From Owenia fusiformis (Eukaryota > Annelida > Polychaeta > Sabellida > Oweniidae), in contig CAIIXF020000007.1 of the NCBI GenBank assembly GCA_903813345.2, forward strand, positions 10,979,730-11,043,729: DNA of 64,000 nt. Reading direction: 5' to 3'. Below, piece by piece: positions 36,401-49,000 of this stretch. Position numbers and translations under genes: made by a program. Position 1 is the stretch's first letter, and the number at the start of each line of letters is the position of its first letter. The notes under the pieces were generated by a model. It saw nothing but the letters and a program-made list of their open reading frames with translations. It was not told the origin of the DNA and made no database searches.

Positions 36401-39400
36401 TTAGTGGTTTGAAATTTACTGTGAATTTCACCCCAGGACACACTGTAGGCCATGTGGTGTATACTTTAAATGGTGCCCCATTCAATGCGCCTGACAGTCT
36501 CTTCTCAGGGGACCATCTGTTCTTAGCTGGCTGTGGTAAGTTAACTGTAGATAATATGATACACAGATACACTGATATATACAGTAAAACCTGTCTAATC
36601 GGAACGCTACTGCGACTTGCCAAAAGTGTTAATGATTTGCACATGTGTTCACATTTCAAGGTTTTTTAGTATGTGAGTCAATATTTCAGTCCCAAAATTG
36701 TTGCTTAGAAAAAGTATTCTCATTGAGGGGTGTGCAGATTAGAGAGTATGAAATGAAAAATTGGATGGGATTTTAGAATATGCACATTTCTTTATAGGGC
36801 GTATGTTTGAGGGTTCTTCAACTACAATGTTACGTTCCCTTGATGTCTTGTGTGCTATGAAAGATGACACTCTAGTATGGCCAGGTAAGACAACTAAAAA
36901 TCATGGGTAGATCCCCAGACCTTGCATGTTCAGTGAAGGATGACACATTGACTGGATTAGATTTTGTTGTCCAATGATCCTTGATATATTATGAAATGGT
37001 GAAGTTATTTTAGTTTTGAAATGCAGGGATACAAATGTAAATATTTCAAAATTAAATATTTGGATTTCTAAAGAATTAATATGACAAGGATTAATATGAG
37101 ACCAAAAGCTTCTGAAATGGAGAGTGTTTTGGAAACTTGCTCTCTGTTTTTTTGCTTTTTGAAATAATTATGGCCTTAAATAATTAAAAATAAATCATCA
37201 AATCATCTGGAACCTGTTTTGTAAATATAAAGCTTTAAAAATATTAAAAGCAACATACATCATCACAATTATATACATGTAATAACTATACAAGTTTGTT
37301 CAAACTACAAGTACATATAATGTTTTCAAAAAATAAGCTTTTTACTATTCTCCGATGGTGCAAGTTGTAGATTACTTTGAATTTTTCCAATTTAGTGTAT
37401 TTGAATTGCATGAGTCCAAAGGACGATTCTCGGTTTGGAGAACAAAGTTCATCAATCTAAATGAGCATTATCCCTGCTTCGGACAAATTTGATTTTTTTA
37501 CATAATATACATTTGAATGTCTTCTTTTGAATAGTCATAATTTAATTTGGGTAATATTTCTAGATTTTTCGCAAAAAATATTTGCGCAGTACACTGATGA
37601 ACTTATTTCCCCAAATCGAGACTTGTATTTTATTGAATCGGTCTAATTGAGCGTTACCCCTGCTTCAGACCAATTTGTTATTTTTACATCTTGTAGATTT
37701 AAATGTCCTCTTTTGAATATTCATAGTTTAATTTGGGTAATATTTCTATATTTTTCATGAAAAAAATTATTAGCCCAGGAGACTGTTCTCCAAACCGAGA
37801 ATCGTCCTTTCAAAACAATACAAAAATGTAGTGGACGCATTTGTATAGATGGCAAGCATGATGTGGTTAAACTGATAGTCCATGTAGACATGAAAGATGG
37901 CAGCATAATATGCAGTAGATATAAGAGCTCACAATTAGTTGAAGATTTTTTGGGTCAAGTGATAAGAGTGATGCGTCATTGGCAGATATAGCTCAATCCA
38001 TGTAAATTATCAGGGTTATCATTGTTAGAGTAGTTTTGTGCAACAATATTTTGGGTGGTTCTTTTTATACATTATGATGAACATGAGGTATTCATTCCTG
38101 TGTAGATTCATATCAGTCCCTGGTACATGTTAAACAAAGTGTCGAACATCAAAAATAAATGATTTTAATTCTCTGAAGGAAATGAACTGGATTTATTTAA
38201 TGAAGTATTTATGTTTTTTTCTTCGTAACTGAATTTTTGTTGTTTGATATAAACTTTATGTGACACTTTTACATGACATGTTAATTATTGGCAAGTATCC
38301 AGAATATGTAGTTTAGTTATCAGTTCAGTGTTATCAATCATGAATGATTTATTAGCATTTACATAGTACTCTGCGCCTGGTTAGAGGATTTAAGCCCTGG
38401 ACGCATCGCATTGTGGGCTGATTCATTCCGTGAAGGTGTTTTTCCAGATCTTTGCACGAGTGAGCAGCAGGAATGCAAAGTCAAAGAAACCATGCTTGAG
38501 TGGAATGAATCATCCACAATTCATTGAGTCCTAAGCTTAAATTATTTTCATACATTGCAAAAGATTTTACGCTATATCACTCAGTAGACTGATTTTTTGC
38601 AAGTGTCAAATGAGGTCAACACTGATTTCATCACCTTGACACACATTCAACACTTACCATTTGACCTGCATAAGCACCTGTACTGGCTTGTTATTCAGCC
38701 CTGTGATACTGTTTTCACTCAACTATGAAATAATCAGTTTGTCAGTTTCATCAGTTTTGCCCGGTGCATTAGATGCCATTCAATTACACGAAATAATGTA
38801 TTCTGATTAGCTAAAATTGGACACACCTTGTCTAGCTATTTGTGATAAAGAATATTGAATTGGCTACAGGTTTTAAAAGAACATTTTTTCTGGTATGAGA
38901 CAGTTGCCCAAATTATGTATTCACCTAGCATCTTAAGCAATATGCACCATCAAAATCCTTCTCTTGTTAATGTGTGCCATGCACAGAAGGTCTGAATTTT
39001 CAAGAGGACAACCATAAAATACAATGGTTTAACTACATACATCTACATTGATTTTGATTTGCTTGGGAATTTGGCTAGCATTCGTGTTTGACTATATACT
39101 CACATTCAGCAATGATTCACATGGTCAGTAGTCAATAATACTTCCCATTCATTGACCAATCAAAATGAAGTATGTATCATAATTATTGTTCTATGTCTTA
39201 GGCCATGAATATGCAAAAGACAACCTTGAGTTTTGCCTCACCATAGAGCCCAACAATGATGCTACAATGGCAAAGAAGGCCTGGGTGACTGAGCAGAGAA
39301 AGAATAGGATAAGTACGGTAAGAAAATTATTATTATTTATCAAATATCTTTTATAGTCTTGTATCATTTTGATATTTAACTATGCTGCTGTACCTGTATA

Positions 39401-40354
39401 ATAATATTATGTTTTATATTATTTTTATTCAATTTAGGTAGATTCTACATAGAATCATTTTGATATTTCATCATTGTTTGTTATGCTCCTGTGTGGATGT
39501 GTAGCGTTATGATGCCATCCTTCCAGTTTAAGAGAAGAAAAAGGATTAACTTATTTTAATTTTCAAAATCTTCTCACAATTTTTTATACAATTATTGCTG
39601 CCTGCAAAGTATGGCATCATAAGTCCAGCTGATGTATTTCAGGAAAATGATATTATAAGTGAAATATTTAATAATTGATGTAATTTTGCTCTGCTCTCAT
39701 TCCAAGAATTTTGATCATGTAGATCAAAATTACCTAAAATATTCGATATCACTAAAAGAATATATTTTCAATGAAATGTTTTGCAAGGGTCAAGTCTGCA
39801 AAGTATCAATTTCAATCTGCAGAGTCAAGTTGTCACATTGACAACCATTCAACAAATGATCTTGGGTGATTTATTGATTATATAATGCAATGGAGTTATA
39901 TGAAATACTGTGTTCGGATTGGCTGGAATCAGACACTCCTTGCCTAGATTTGTATGAATTTTCAGACACATGTCTCAAAATAAAGTAGAGTCTGTAGTTC
40001 TGCTACCTAAAAATGCACCAGGTATTAAAAGGAAAATATACAAAATACTGACTGTTACATTCAAATATACTGTTGATTGTGATACTCCCTGTTTAATATG
40101 TTATTTAATTAAAGATGAAATGAATAGTAATGGGACGAAATTGATATCACATTCATTACCATAACTGTTACTTTTAGTGTCCTTCTACCATTGGTGAAGA
40201 AAGACGTTACAATGTGTTTCTACGAACTGGAGAATCTTCAATCTGGGAAACTCTGGGCCTTGACAATGACACAGAATCTGAAAGGGACACTATTCGAGTG
40301 AAAGCTCTCTCATTGCTACGGCAACGGAAAGACAAGTTTAAATATAAATTATAG
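33438..40354 (+). CDS. PNKD: PNKD-like metallo-beta-lactamase-fold hydrolase (5' exon missing)
   Basis: Exons: 33438-33553, 34901-35013, 35140-35198, 35689-35781, 36372-36535, 36798-36884, 39202-39317, 40178-40354 (TAG); phases agree and give 307 residues after an upstream exon I could not place. The first exon reads YTRTKVGYFYHRRELAKARQ, like human PNKD YTRTWLGYLFYRQQL. The hydrolase domain follows: PIPIIMDNYCYLIVDD, metal motif THKHWDHSGG, TPGHTVGH, FSGDHLFLAGCGRMFEG, WPGHEYA. The C-terminal CPSTIGEERRYNVFLRT is typical of PNKD and of the related glyoxalase II (HAGH). The metal ligands expected for the family are present. The precise substrate of PNKD is uncertain. The residues before YTRT should be membrane-associated in the vertebrate long form. 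Introns contain several transposon remnants. Confidence 0.92.
37417..37812. mobile_element. inverted-end element with internal duplication (PNKD intron)
   Basis: Ends ggacgattctcggtttggag and its complement ctccaaaccgagaatcgtcc face each other. Inside, a block of about 185 bases containing cctgcttc and tttaatttgggtaatatttc occurs twice in tandem with divergence. No transposase seen. Confidence 0.7.
38373..38870. repeat. dispersed repeat family A, copy 2
   Basis: Shares taagccctggac, ctttgcacgag and tcaccttgac with the copy at 1436-1890. It lies in the long PNKD-like intron 36885-39201. Confidence 0.55.
39784..39965. repeat. dispersed repeat family A, copy 3 (partial)
   Basis: Corresponds to the right part of the copy at 1436-1890 (caatctgcagagtcaa, actgtgttcgga, ggctggaatc). 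It lies in the last PNKD-like intron. Confidence 0.55.
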
Positions 40355-43300
40355 ATTTTATATGGAGTCCATATTTTGATGAGCAATTCCTTATTTTATT
40401 AATTTTATACAAAAAATGTAAATATTTGTTCCAGACTTAGCAGGTGTAAAACTGAAGCAAAATGTTGATTTAAAGAATAGTTATTTAAAGTAAGAGAAAC
40501 AAATTTTTGTTAACTTAATTGTGTTTTACAGTTTTGTTCATGACATGTTCTCTGTGATCTGAAACTTAAGTATTTTTCAATTGGTCAATTAGTATTTGAG
40601 ATCATGAATCAAAAAGGTTGCGTCCTGAAGTTACTTCGGGTGAAGTGATATTGATATGGCCCCACCTAGATTAGATTAGTAATTTGACTATCATATATCT
40701 TTGAAACAAATACCTACAAAGTAATTCATACTTCTTAATCAGAACTTTTTATCAATTTATTAACTTTATAAATGTTATTATTATCACGCTGTTTTGACTA
40801 ACTTACTTGGCCAGTATTTTATACAAATATATTAATCACATGCAAATAAAGGAAAATTCCCAATTTACTGAACATATGCAGGCCCTTAGCCAGGGGGGGT
40901 TCGGGGGGTTCGGGCAACCCCCCCCCCCCCCCCTGGCCAAAATTTCTTTCAAAACCATGCAGTTTTTCACCATTCTGACTATTTTTTGAGTGATTTTTGG
41001 CCAAATTTGCCAAAGTGAACCCCCCTAGAATTTTTTGGAAAAGTGAACCCCCCTTGGAAAATTCTGGCTACGGGCCTGTTATGTATTCATTCATAATGTT
41101 GAGTGATTTTGAATAATTATTAATTTTAACTACCAGAGTAAAAGCTTGTGGAGCAAAGTTTAATAGATTCATCCCTACAATTGATGACATATCATATTGT
41201 CCTAAATACATGCATGTAAAATACAATCTATTGTCTTATTGTTCAATCAAAGAAGACGAGAGATAATATAAGTTTCTGATGTGCGCACATAGCTTAAGTT
41301 AACACTATCTCCAGCCCAGGTAAATATAAGTTTATCAAAATGTAATTTGATAAGAAGATATGTAAAGGTAGTTCATGAGTTGTTCAACAATAGAATTCAT
41401 TTGTTATCACAGGTTCAACATATGGTAATACGTTCTAATAACCAATTGCCCGACAACCAAATATTATAGGATTTTTCAATTTGGAGACATTGAAAGTTTA
41501 GGGTACCTGTATTTGGGTCATTGTCACAGGTATACATTTGCACCCAATAAGGGTCGAAAGGAAAATGCCCAAATATAGCTTGACAACAGAGCCGCAGGAA
41601 ATCACTGCAATAAAAGACAATGCTGGGGTAAATATGGTTATTTTAATTTTTGTAAACACTGAAAATTTATTTTTAGAATTTTTAAATAAAGTTAAAATAC
41701 AATTCATTCATACTTGAAATTAGATTAAATTAAAACACTATTTATTCTTCATTAAAATAAAATTCTAATTTTTAATTAAAAAGCGGAATTTCATGCATAG
41801 ATAACATAATTTTCGATTGCATTCATAAATTATCATGAAATATTTATATTTGACATTTTATGACTTTATAAAGGTATTTACAACTTTGACAATGAAATAA
41901 ACCTCCAACCCATGCAATAGAATTCACAATAGGAATCTGTATTTATTGTATTCTTGCATAATATAAACTTAAAGATTTTCACTTCATGTCTTGTTGGTGG
42001 TTATATGATTTAGGTATTTTAATATATATCTTGTTCACCATCATACCATATAGTTTATCAGTAAATTTTCAGTACTGATAAACCTTTTTAAAATAAACAC
42101 TGCCGGAATTGGCCATTTTAGTTTTGAAAAATGATAGTTTCTTTATTTTCAAAATATTCAATAAACTTATTTCTTTTAGGTTTTAAAATGTTGTGAATAG
42201 TTTTAAGAGATGTGTGTGAATTTTGATGTATTGTTATAAGGACGTTGACCGTTGCAAATGCATATTCAGATAGTCACATGTATGGAGGTTTTACTGTATT
42301 TACATTCTGATGCTTGTCCTTCATCATCAAAACGAGTACAAGTACGTACAAGTACATCCTCCTTAGATAAGACAATAATAAATCACTTGTTTCTTTCTTG
42401 CTACTACATATGCGTAGGTCGCAGGTTGCCTTCGATTCCACTTGTCATATTTGATAAGACTCTTCATACACTGCTAGTGTGTTTATTTGTTGTCACAGAT
42501 TTTATCAAATTTACATTTGCTTTTTTGAAAACATTCTTTTGTTGTCTAATTTACGCAGGTGCCAAAAATGTAAATATGTTGTTGACATCCTTTCTTTGAC
42601 GTGTTACATACTTTTAGGACATTTTGCAAGTCAAGGTCAATGTTATGGAGGAGTGATTCCACTGGTTACATATATGTTCGTCAGGCTTAGGTATATTGTT
42701 GTGAACAGTTTGAAATATTGGAGTGTTGGTCTAAAGGTGAAATGTCAGTTTTGCAAGATCACAAGGATGGGTCTAGGTTGATGTTTTTAAGTGCTGATGA
42801 AGGTCAACATTTAAGAGATCACAGATGGACAAAGTTACAGTCATATGTCATCAGGAGGGCTACACAACTGGTGTATGGTTTTGTATTTTAATGCTCCTTT
42901 AATTTTGGTGTAAAATATTTAGGGTTATGGAAGGTCAAGGTCAATTGAAAAGTCAGTATAACAACATACATGCTTCAGTTAAAGCTCTGATTGATGGAAG
43001 AAATCCCAATCTCAATTCTTACAGAGTTTCACAATCTAAAGAATTTTAATTTTCAATTTGGTATTTTCTGACATTTTGAATTCCCCTACAATGGAACTAC
43101 AAATCCTTATCGCAACTGTGTTGTGTTGTGTAATATAACAGTCAGTTTCAGTAGCTAGGGATTACTAGGGTGTATTATTTATTTGTTATCATTTATCTCA
43201 ACTATTAAGGACTTTCACCCAATTGTGTCCCGTATTGCCATATGATAAGCCATACTTTGATGATATCAAACTCAATTTTGTGTCACTAAGCTATGAAGAC

Positions 43301-46048
43301 ATATCAGTTTGATTTACTGCATTTATGTAATTCACTTAGAAAATGGCTATTGTCTAACCATTTTGTTGGATGAGTTCAAGTGGATAGCAATACAGTATAT
43401 AAAGTATTTAGTACTTCAAAATTATGAATAGACTCTTGTGGATTGGGTTGGATGCTGGTTTTTTCCATAAGAAGTCACATAAATTAGTCACTGACACATC
43501 ATTCCCTCGTCTTTATTATAAACAAAGGAATGCATTTGGGATTTCCCTCATCCTTAAAATGTACAGTTTGAATATATTCTAAACACTCTTAATTGGAATA
43601 TTTACATTTTTTGCTTTCTCCAAATAGCTTTGGATGTAGGGGTAATTATATATAAAGTTTCACATAAGATTACATGACATAAAATTCATTTTAGACAATT
43701 TGTGGGAACCTATATTTTCCTTGAGCTCAACTCTGTCTTTAGTTTCAAAGGCTCTTATAAAATAAGCAATGATTTTGATCTAGCCTCTAGGAATGTGTCG
43801 TTTCAAAATGAGGAAACTACATTTGTGGCATAAAGTACAGCTAGAAAAAATTATCTGATATCCCATTTCACATTTAAACTCTCATGAAATATCATTTATA
43901 ATTTATCACCATCAAAGCAATATCATCTGTAAGTTTTTTTAGTGTACGTTGCTTGTCAATGGGGATTCAAGATGGAGACCTTTATGTTACAGTTCAAAGT
44001 AATTGTCCAGTTGGTGCTACTTATGGCTGATTGCTTGAATGCCTTTTATGTTGCCAACTTAAAACAAAATATAAAAGAAAAATTCATATTGGATCATATC
44101 TTTCACATTAATAATAAGAAGGAGACTTTGTCTTAATCATTGTTAGAGACATAACCTTTAAGAAAAGAAGTATGCATTGTATACCCTGTCGATTATATTT
44201 CATTGAACTTATTGATTTACCAAAGTCCAATATATCGACAGATTTAAGTTTTTTAAAATAAAATGTCAATTTGGTTTGTATTTGTTAAGGTTAGGGTGAT
44301 CTTGTCAATTTTTTCTTCGTTGAGATTTCATATTTTACATGAATAGAATAAATATAATTTGAGTTATTTTGTGTTTTCTAATGTTGCCCTTGTGGTTTTT
44401 AATATATCACCTAAAAAGTAGATACTGGTAAAGTGCATGGAAAATAATATCAATGTAAATCTTGTAAACAAAACCCTGACCAAAACAAAAAGCACCTCAA
44501 TAAATATTTTAGGTACCATATTTTATAAATTTATCTTATCTACAATACAAGCTATATATTAAACCTTAGAGTGTCAACAATGTGTATGTCTGAATGATGT
44601 ACATGTACGTAATCATGTCATATGTACTTTCTGTACACCGTGGGGGAATTTTCCACTCAGATATGATTAGATGATTGGCTGTTTTAGATACTTCCGCAAC
44701 ACATTCTTTTGAATTAATTTCGACTTATTCTATGATTTAATGTTAATGATTTATGAAGTCTGAGATCACTTGAAATCTCGTATCATTATATATGGTCACC
44801 TTGAAAATGACTGTAGTTTTAGTTTTATGGGGAGTCCCTTTATTAGTATTCTAGATTAATGGCTAATATGAGGCAGCTTATAAATATATATTTTATATAA
44901 GAAGGCCTTAATAATTTATGTTATATAACCTGTCAAAAGTGAATGTTTTTAGACTGAATATTCATGTTTGACTCTGTTCGTTTCTCATGCACAATCTTAA
45001 AGGAAGCATTGTCAATAGAAAGGCAAAACATTGATATTTGTTTCTCAACAGAACAGACCCATTAAAAAATTATACATATTGGTTTTAAAAAAAATTCTGA
45101 TATTTTGTTCTTCATAATATTAAATATTGGGCTTATGATGTTCACATCAGATTATTTTAGACTATTTTGAAGTATTAGTTTTTGAAATATTCCAGTTGTG
45201 AGGTTTTCTGTAAGAGAGCTCTCATGCAGATTTTTAATATACCTATTTATAGCTTTAGTATTTTCACAGAATATATATAAATATGGAAACATGTTTATCT
45301 AATTTTTGTCTGTGAATTTATTATCAACACAGTGTGTAATTTGCACTACAATGTTAGGGGAAAGTTTAAAGTGTTTCCCAATATACCCTCATTAATTGTT
45401 AAACTTCAAAATTATTCATTAAGTATTTAATGAACAAACACATAATATGTAAAATGGTTGAACACCCTTTTTGAACAGTCAAAATAAACATAAATAAATC
45501 ACAAAATTGCGTAGTTGGATATTGTTATCAATGAAAGCAGTACAGTAGCCTACTTGTTATCTTATAAAACACTGAAGGACCTTTTTGTAAATTCACTTGT
45601 TTTAATGTAGTTGATAGTATTTACATCAAGTAGACCTAGATTATCACCTAGAGACTCAGAAGATTATATATCAATGAGAAATACTTTCATTTTTGAGCAA
45701 TATGTATAACTTAAAGAAGGTGGGTAAATTTAAATATCTCTTGTTTTTTTAACATGTTTTATTTGAAAAAATAGAATAATGAAATACTAGTAAATTATGT
45801 TTATTTAAGTAAAATATATGAATATATCATTCTTTTGGACTGAAATATGAAAATTTGCTAATTACAAAACTTTAAAAGTAAGACATTCTATGATTTAACA
45901 TGACATAGTTATAATGTTAAAATTCTTCTTAATTATTTAATATATCTTCTCATTTTGAATATTTGAATAAATGTCTCGATTTCAGTGTGATGATAAAATA
46001 TTATCTAACATCTTAGTCAACTTAAATGTTTAAACTTTACCATTTCAG
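40355..46048. other. intergenic region, first SLC6 exon not located
   Basis: Contains the PNKD-like 3' UTR and the upstream region of the SLC6 gene. A repeat with inverted ends lies at 40879-41078. The SLC6 initiator exon should lie here or in the large upstream region, but no candidate was convincing. Open frames here are short and show no recognisable protein. Confidence 0.45.
40879..41078. mobile_element. short G/C-tract element with inverted ends
   Basis: Begins caggcccttagccaggg and ends ctggctacgggcctg, an imperfect inverted pair. It contains long G and C runs. Such CAGGCCCGTAGCCAG-ended elements are common in animal genomes. A clear target duplication was not seen. Confidence 0.65.
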
Positions 46049-49000
46049 GGAGGTAATTATGATATATCTGCGAGTCCAGATCCTGACATTAAGGTGACTG
46101 AGGAGGGGGATGATGAGGAGACTGAACGTGGTCAGTGGGGAGGATATTGCGACTTCCTCCTAACATGTATAGGATATTGCGTGGGACTTGGAAATGTATG
46201 GAGATTTCCATATTTATGTTTTAAAAATGGAGGCGGTAAGTTTATTTCAAGATTTTGTATGATAATAGACACAAATTGACATTATATTTTTTAATTACAA
46301 CTTATGATCATGGCATAGTTATGGTGATATGCATATAACAGATTTTAAAACAAATTTTTGTATATATTTGAAGTTTCAAAATATCCTTGTTTTATTTACA
46401 CTCCCCTTCATAAGTTTGGCAATCAGATGTCCCAAACATTGATATACTTTTATATACTATCAGATGAAAATTTTTGGTTGCCTTTATGGAGGGGAGTGTA
46501 CATTATTTACATTTTTGCTATCTTTTTAATGGCTCCTTAACTTTACTGAAGGGTTATAGATGATAGATTAAGACTATAGATTAAGTTGAAATCATGGAAT
46601 GACGTCATTGCAAAGTTACATTCTGAACTCCGAACTTATTAACATGACAAATAAATAAATAAAAAAATACAAGTTAAGAATTTGTATTGCAAAAATGATG
46701 ATGGCCTCAATTGTGAATCATTGGACATTGGAGGACCAACTTATATTCTTCAATATTGATTTTAAAGTTTTTAGGTACATGTTAGGTCCCCCAATGTTAA
46801 ATTGTCGATCCTTTATCAATCTCTAACCCTCCGTTTACAAATTTAAAGCTGGTGCCAATAGTTTTACAAATTTAATTTACAAGTTGTTACATTTTGTTAC
46901 CATTCAAAGGTGATGATAATTGATTATCTAATTGTCTTCCCCTTTCTTTATTGACTGTCATCGTAAATTCACCATTTAAGAACACCTCCAAATAGTTTAT
47001 AAACGAGGTCCAAAAGGTGTTCAGTTTATGGAGGTTTTAATGTACATGTACTAGACTAAAAGTGTAATGGTGAAGGGATTTATAATCTCAAAGATATAAT
47101 TCAAAATAACCTAAATATGTTTTTAATTTTTATTAATTATAGAACTTATTGATAATATTGTATTTACATTCATTCCTGGGCGTGCAAGCACTTCACCCTT
47201 CACTCTATTGCATAAATTGTGAAGTCACCAAGACCATATTTCTGCAATAAAAAAGATTCTCATAAACCCAAATGATTGGATACCATGAAAGGGTGTGGAT
47301 ATCATGAAAGGGTGTGGATATCATGAAAGGGTGTGGATATCATGAAAGGGTGTGGATACCATGAATGGGTTTGGATACCATGAAAGGGTGTGGATATCAT
47401 TGAATTGAACAAGACCACTTATAGAATATTCCCTCTTCAAAAATCTGGACTCTTAAATGACATGGTACAAAGTGTATGTGACCTAAAATCATGAGTAGAT
47501 TACTTCAATGTAAATTCTATGTTATGTGTGACATATCTAATGGTTTTTGCGTATAGCTAGTTGAACCCAACGTTTTTACACATTTAGTTAATTTATAAAC
47601 TCATTGCATACATTAGATTTCATGTTCTTCTCCATCAGTGTTATTCAAAAACTGAGTGTTGTTTGTGACAAGTTGAGATCATGTCCACATTGTTCACTGT
47701 GCTATGTATACACTAAATATTGTAAAATAATGTAAAAAACTGAAAGTGGTGCATCAGACATGTCAGATTTATGCCTACTCCAAAGGAATTGAGAAGGGAT
47801 AGAGATCAGTTGGGAGTTTCAAAAAAACTGTCACATTTTTTAAAATATTATTTGTGGTCTCATATCATTTCTAAAGAGAACCCATTTTCAATCCTAATGA
47901 ATTGGACATTTCTTCATCTAAAATTTCAATGATTAGGTTTATAAGGCATGAATTTTGAAAAGATTGCTTTCAACAATTTATACTCTCTTTCCCTTCTAAT
48001 GGATTAATTTAGAATGTACAAATGAGTAGACTCATGAATACCAGATATGTTGTATTAGAGCCTTTCCTTAGAACCCCTGCACATGAACACCCAGAGAGAA
48101 CATTACATCTTTGAAAGAGCAAAGTCAGTCCAATGCACATGCCAATGAAATAAGTCAACCTTGAGTCATTGCCTTGTGGCTGTGCAATGGACTGGAATTA
48201 TATATTGTGTACTTATTTTAAGTTCCTCCATTTTAGGTGCTTTCCTAATCCCCTATATAATTTCCTTGGTGTTGATGGGTATTCCCCTATATTTCATGGA
48301 ACTGTCGATGGGTCAGTTTCCAAGTAAGGGCCCTATCACAGTGTGGATGATGACCCCACTATTTAAGGGTATGGTATTAAAATTCTTGGGTCTAGACATT
48401 CATTTTTGGAAAGCATATGACACATTGACATAATGCAAAATACTGGCAAAAGTAGAACTATTTTTGAATTGAATGGAATCCAATGGAAATACATGTATAT
48501 TCTATTACAAACCCTTACCTCACATAATCAATGATGGAGGTCAGTGCAATTATGTCAAAATATCAGATGTGCCAAAAAACCTGTGTCTAGACCCAAAATT
48601 GTTGCACAGTATTTTACACATGTTCTTTAAATTATATATTTCTAGGGGCGTTTCTGATCCCCTACATAATATCTTTATTACTTATGGGAATACCCCTGTA
48701 TTTCCTGGAATTATCATTTGGACAGTTTGCTAGTATTGGACCAATAGCAATATGGAAGGCAGTTCCTGTATTTAAAGGTGCGGTGAGAAAAAAATTTGAT
48801 TTCCCCTTCAGGGCTGACTTGAGTTTAAAGGTAAAATTGGAGAAATTGTTTTAATTTTCAGTCTTTGGCACTAATCTTATCAGTTCTAATTGCCATTGTT
48901 TTTTTCCTAAAAATCTAAAAGTTCAAATCTTTTAAGGTATTAATTTTTCTCCAATCCATTATAAAGAATGTATACGTGACACATTGAGTCATTGACTGTT

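Noticed and set aside
42252-42781. Two overlapping plus-strand frames of 100-115 residues
   Set aside because: Composition rich in Cys, Phe and Leu typical of AT-rich non-coding DNA; no family features.
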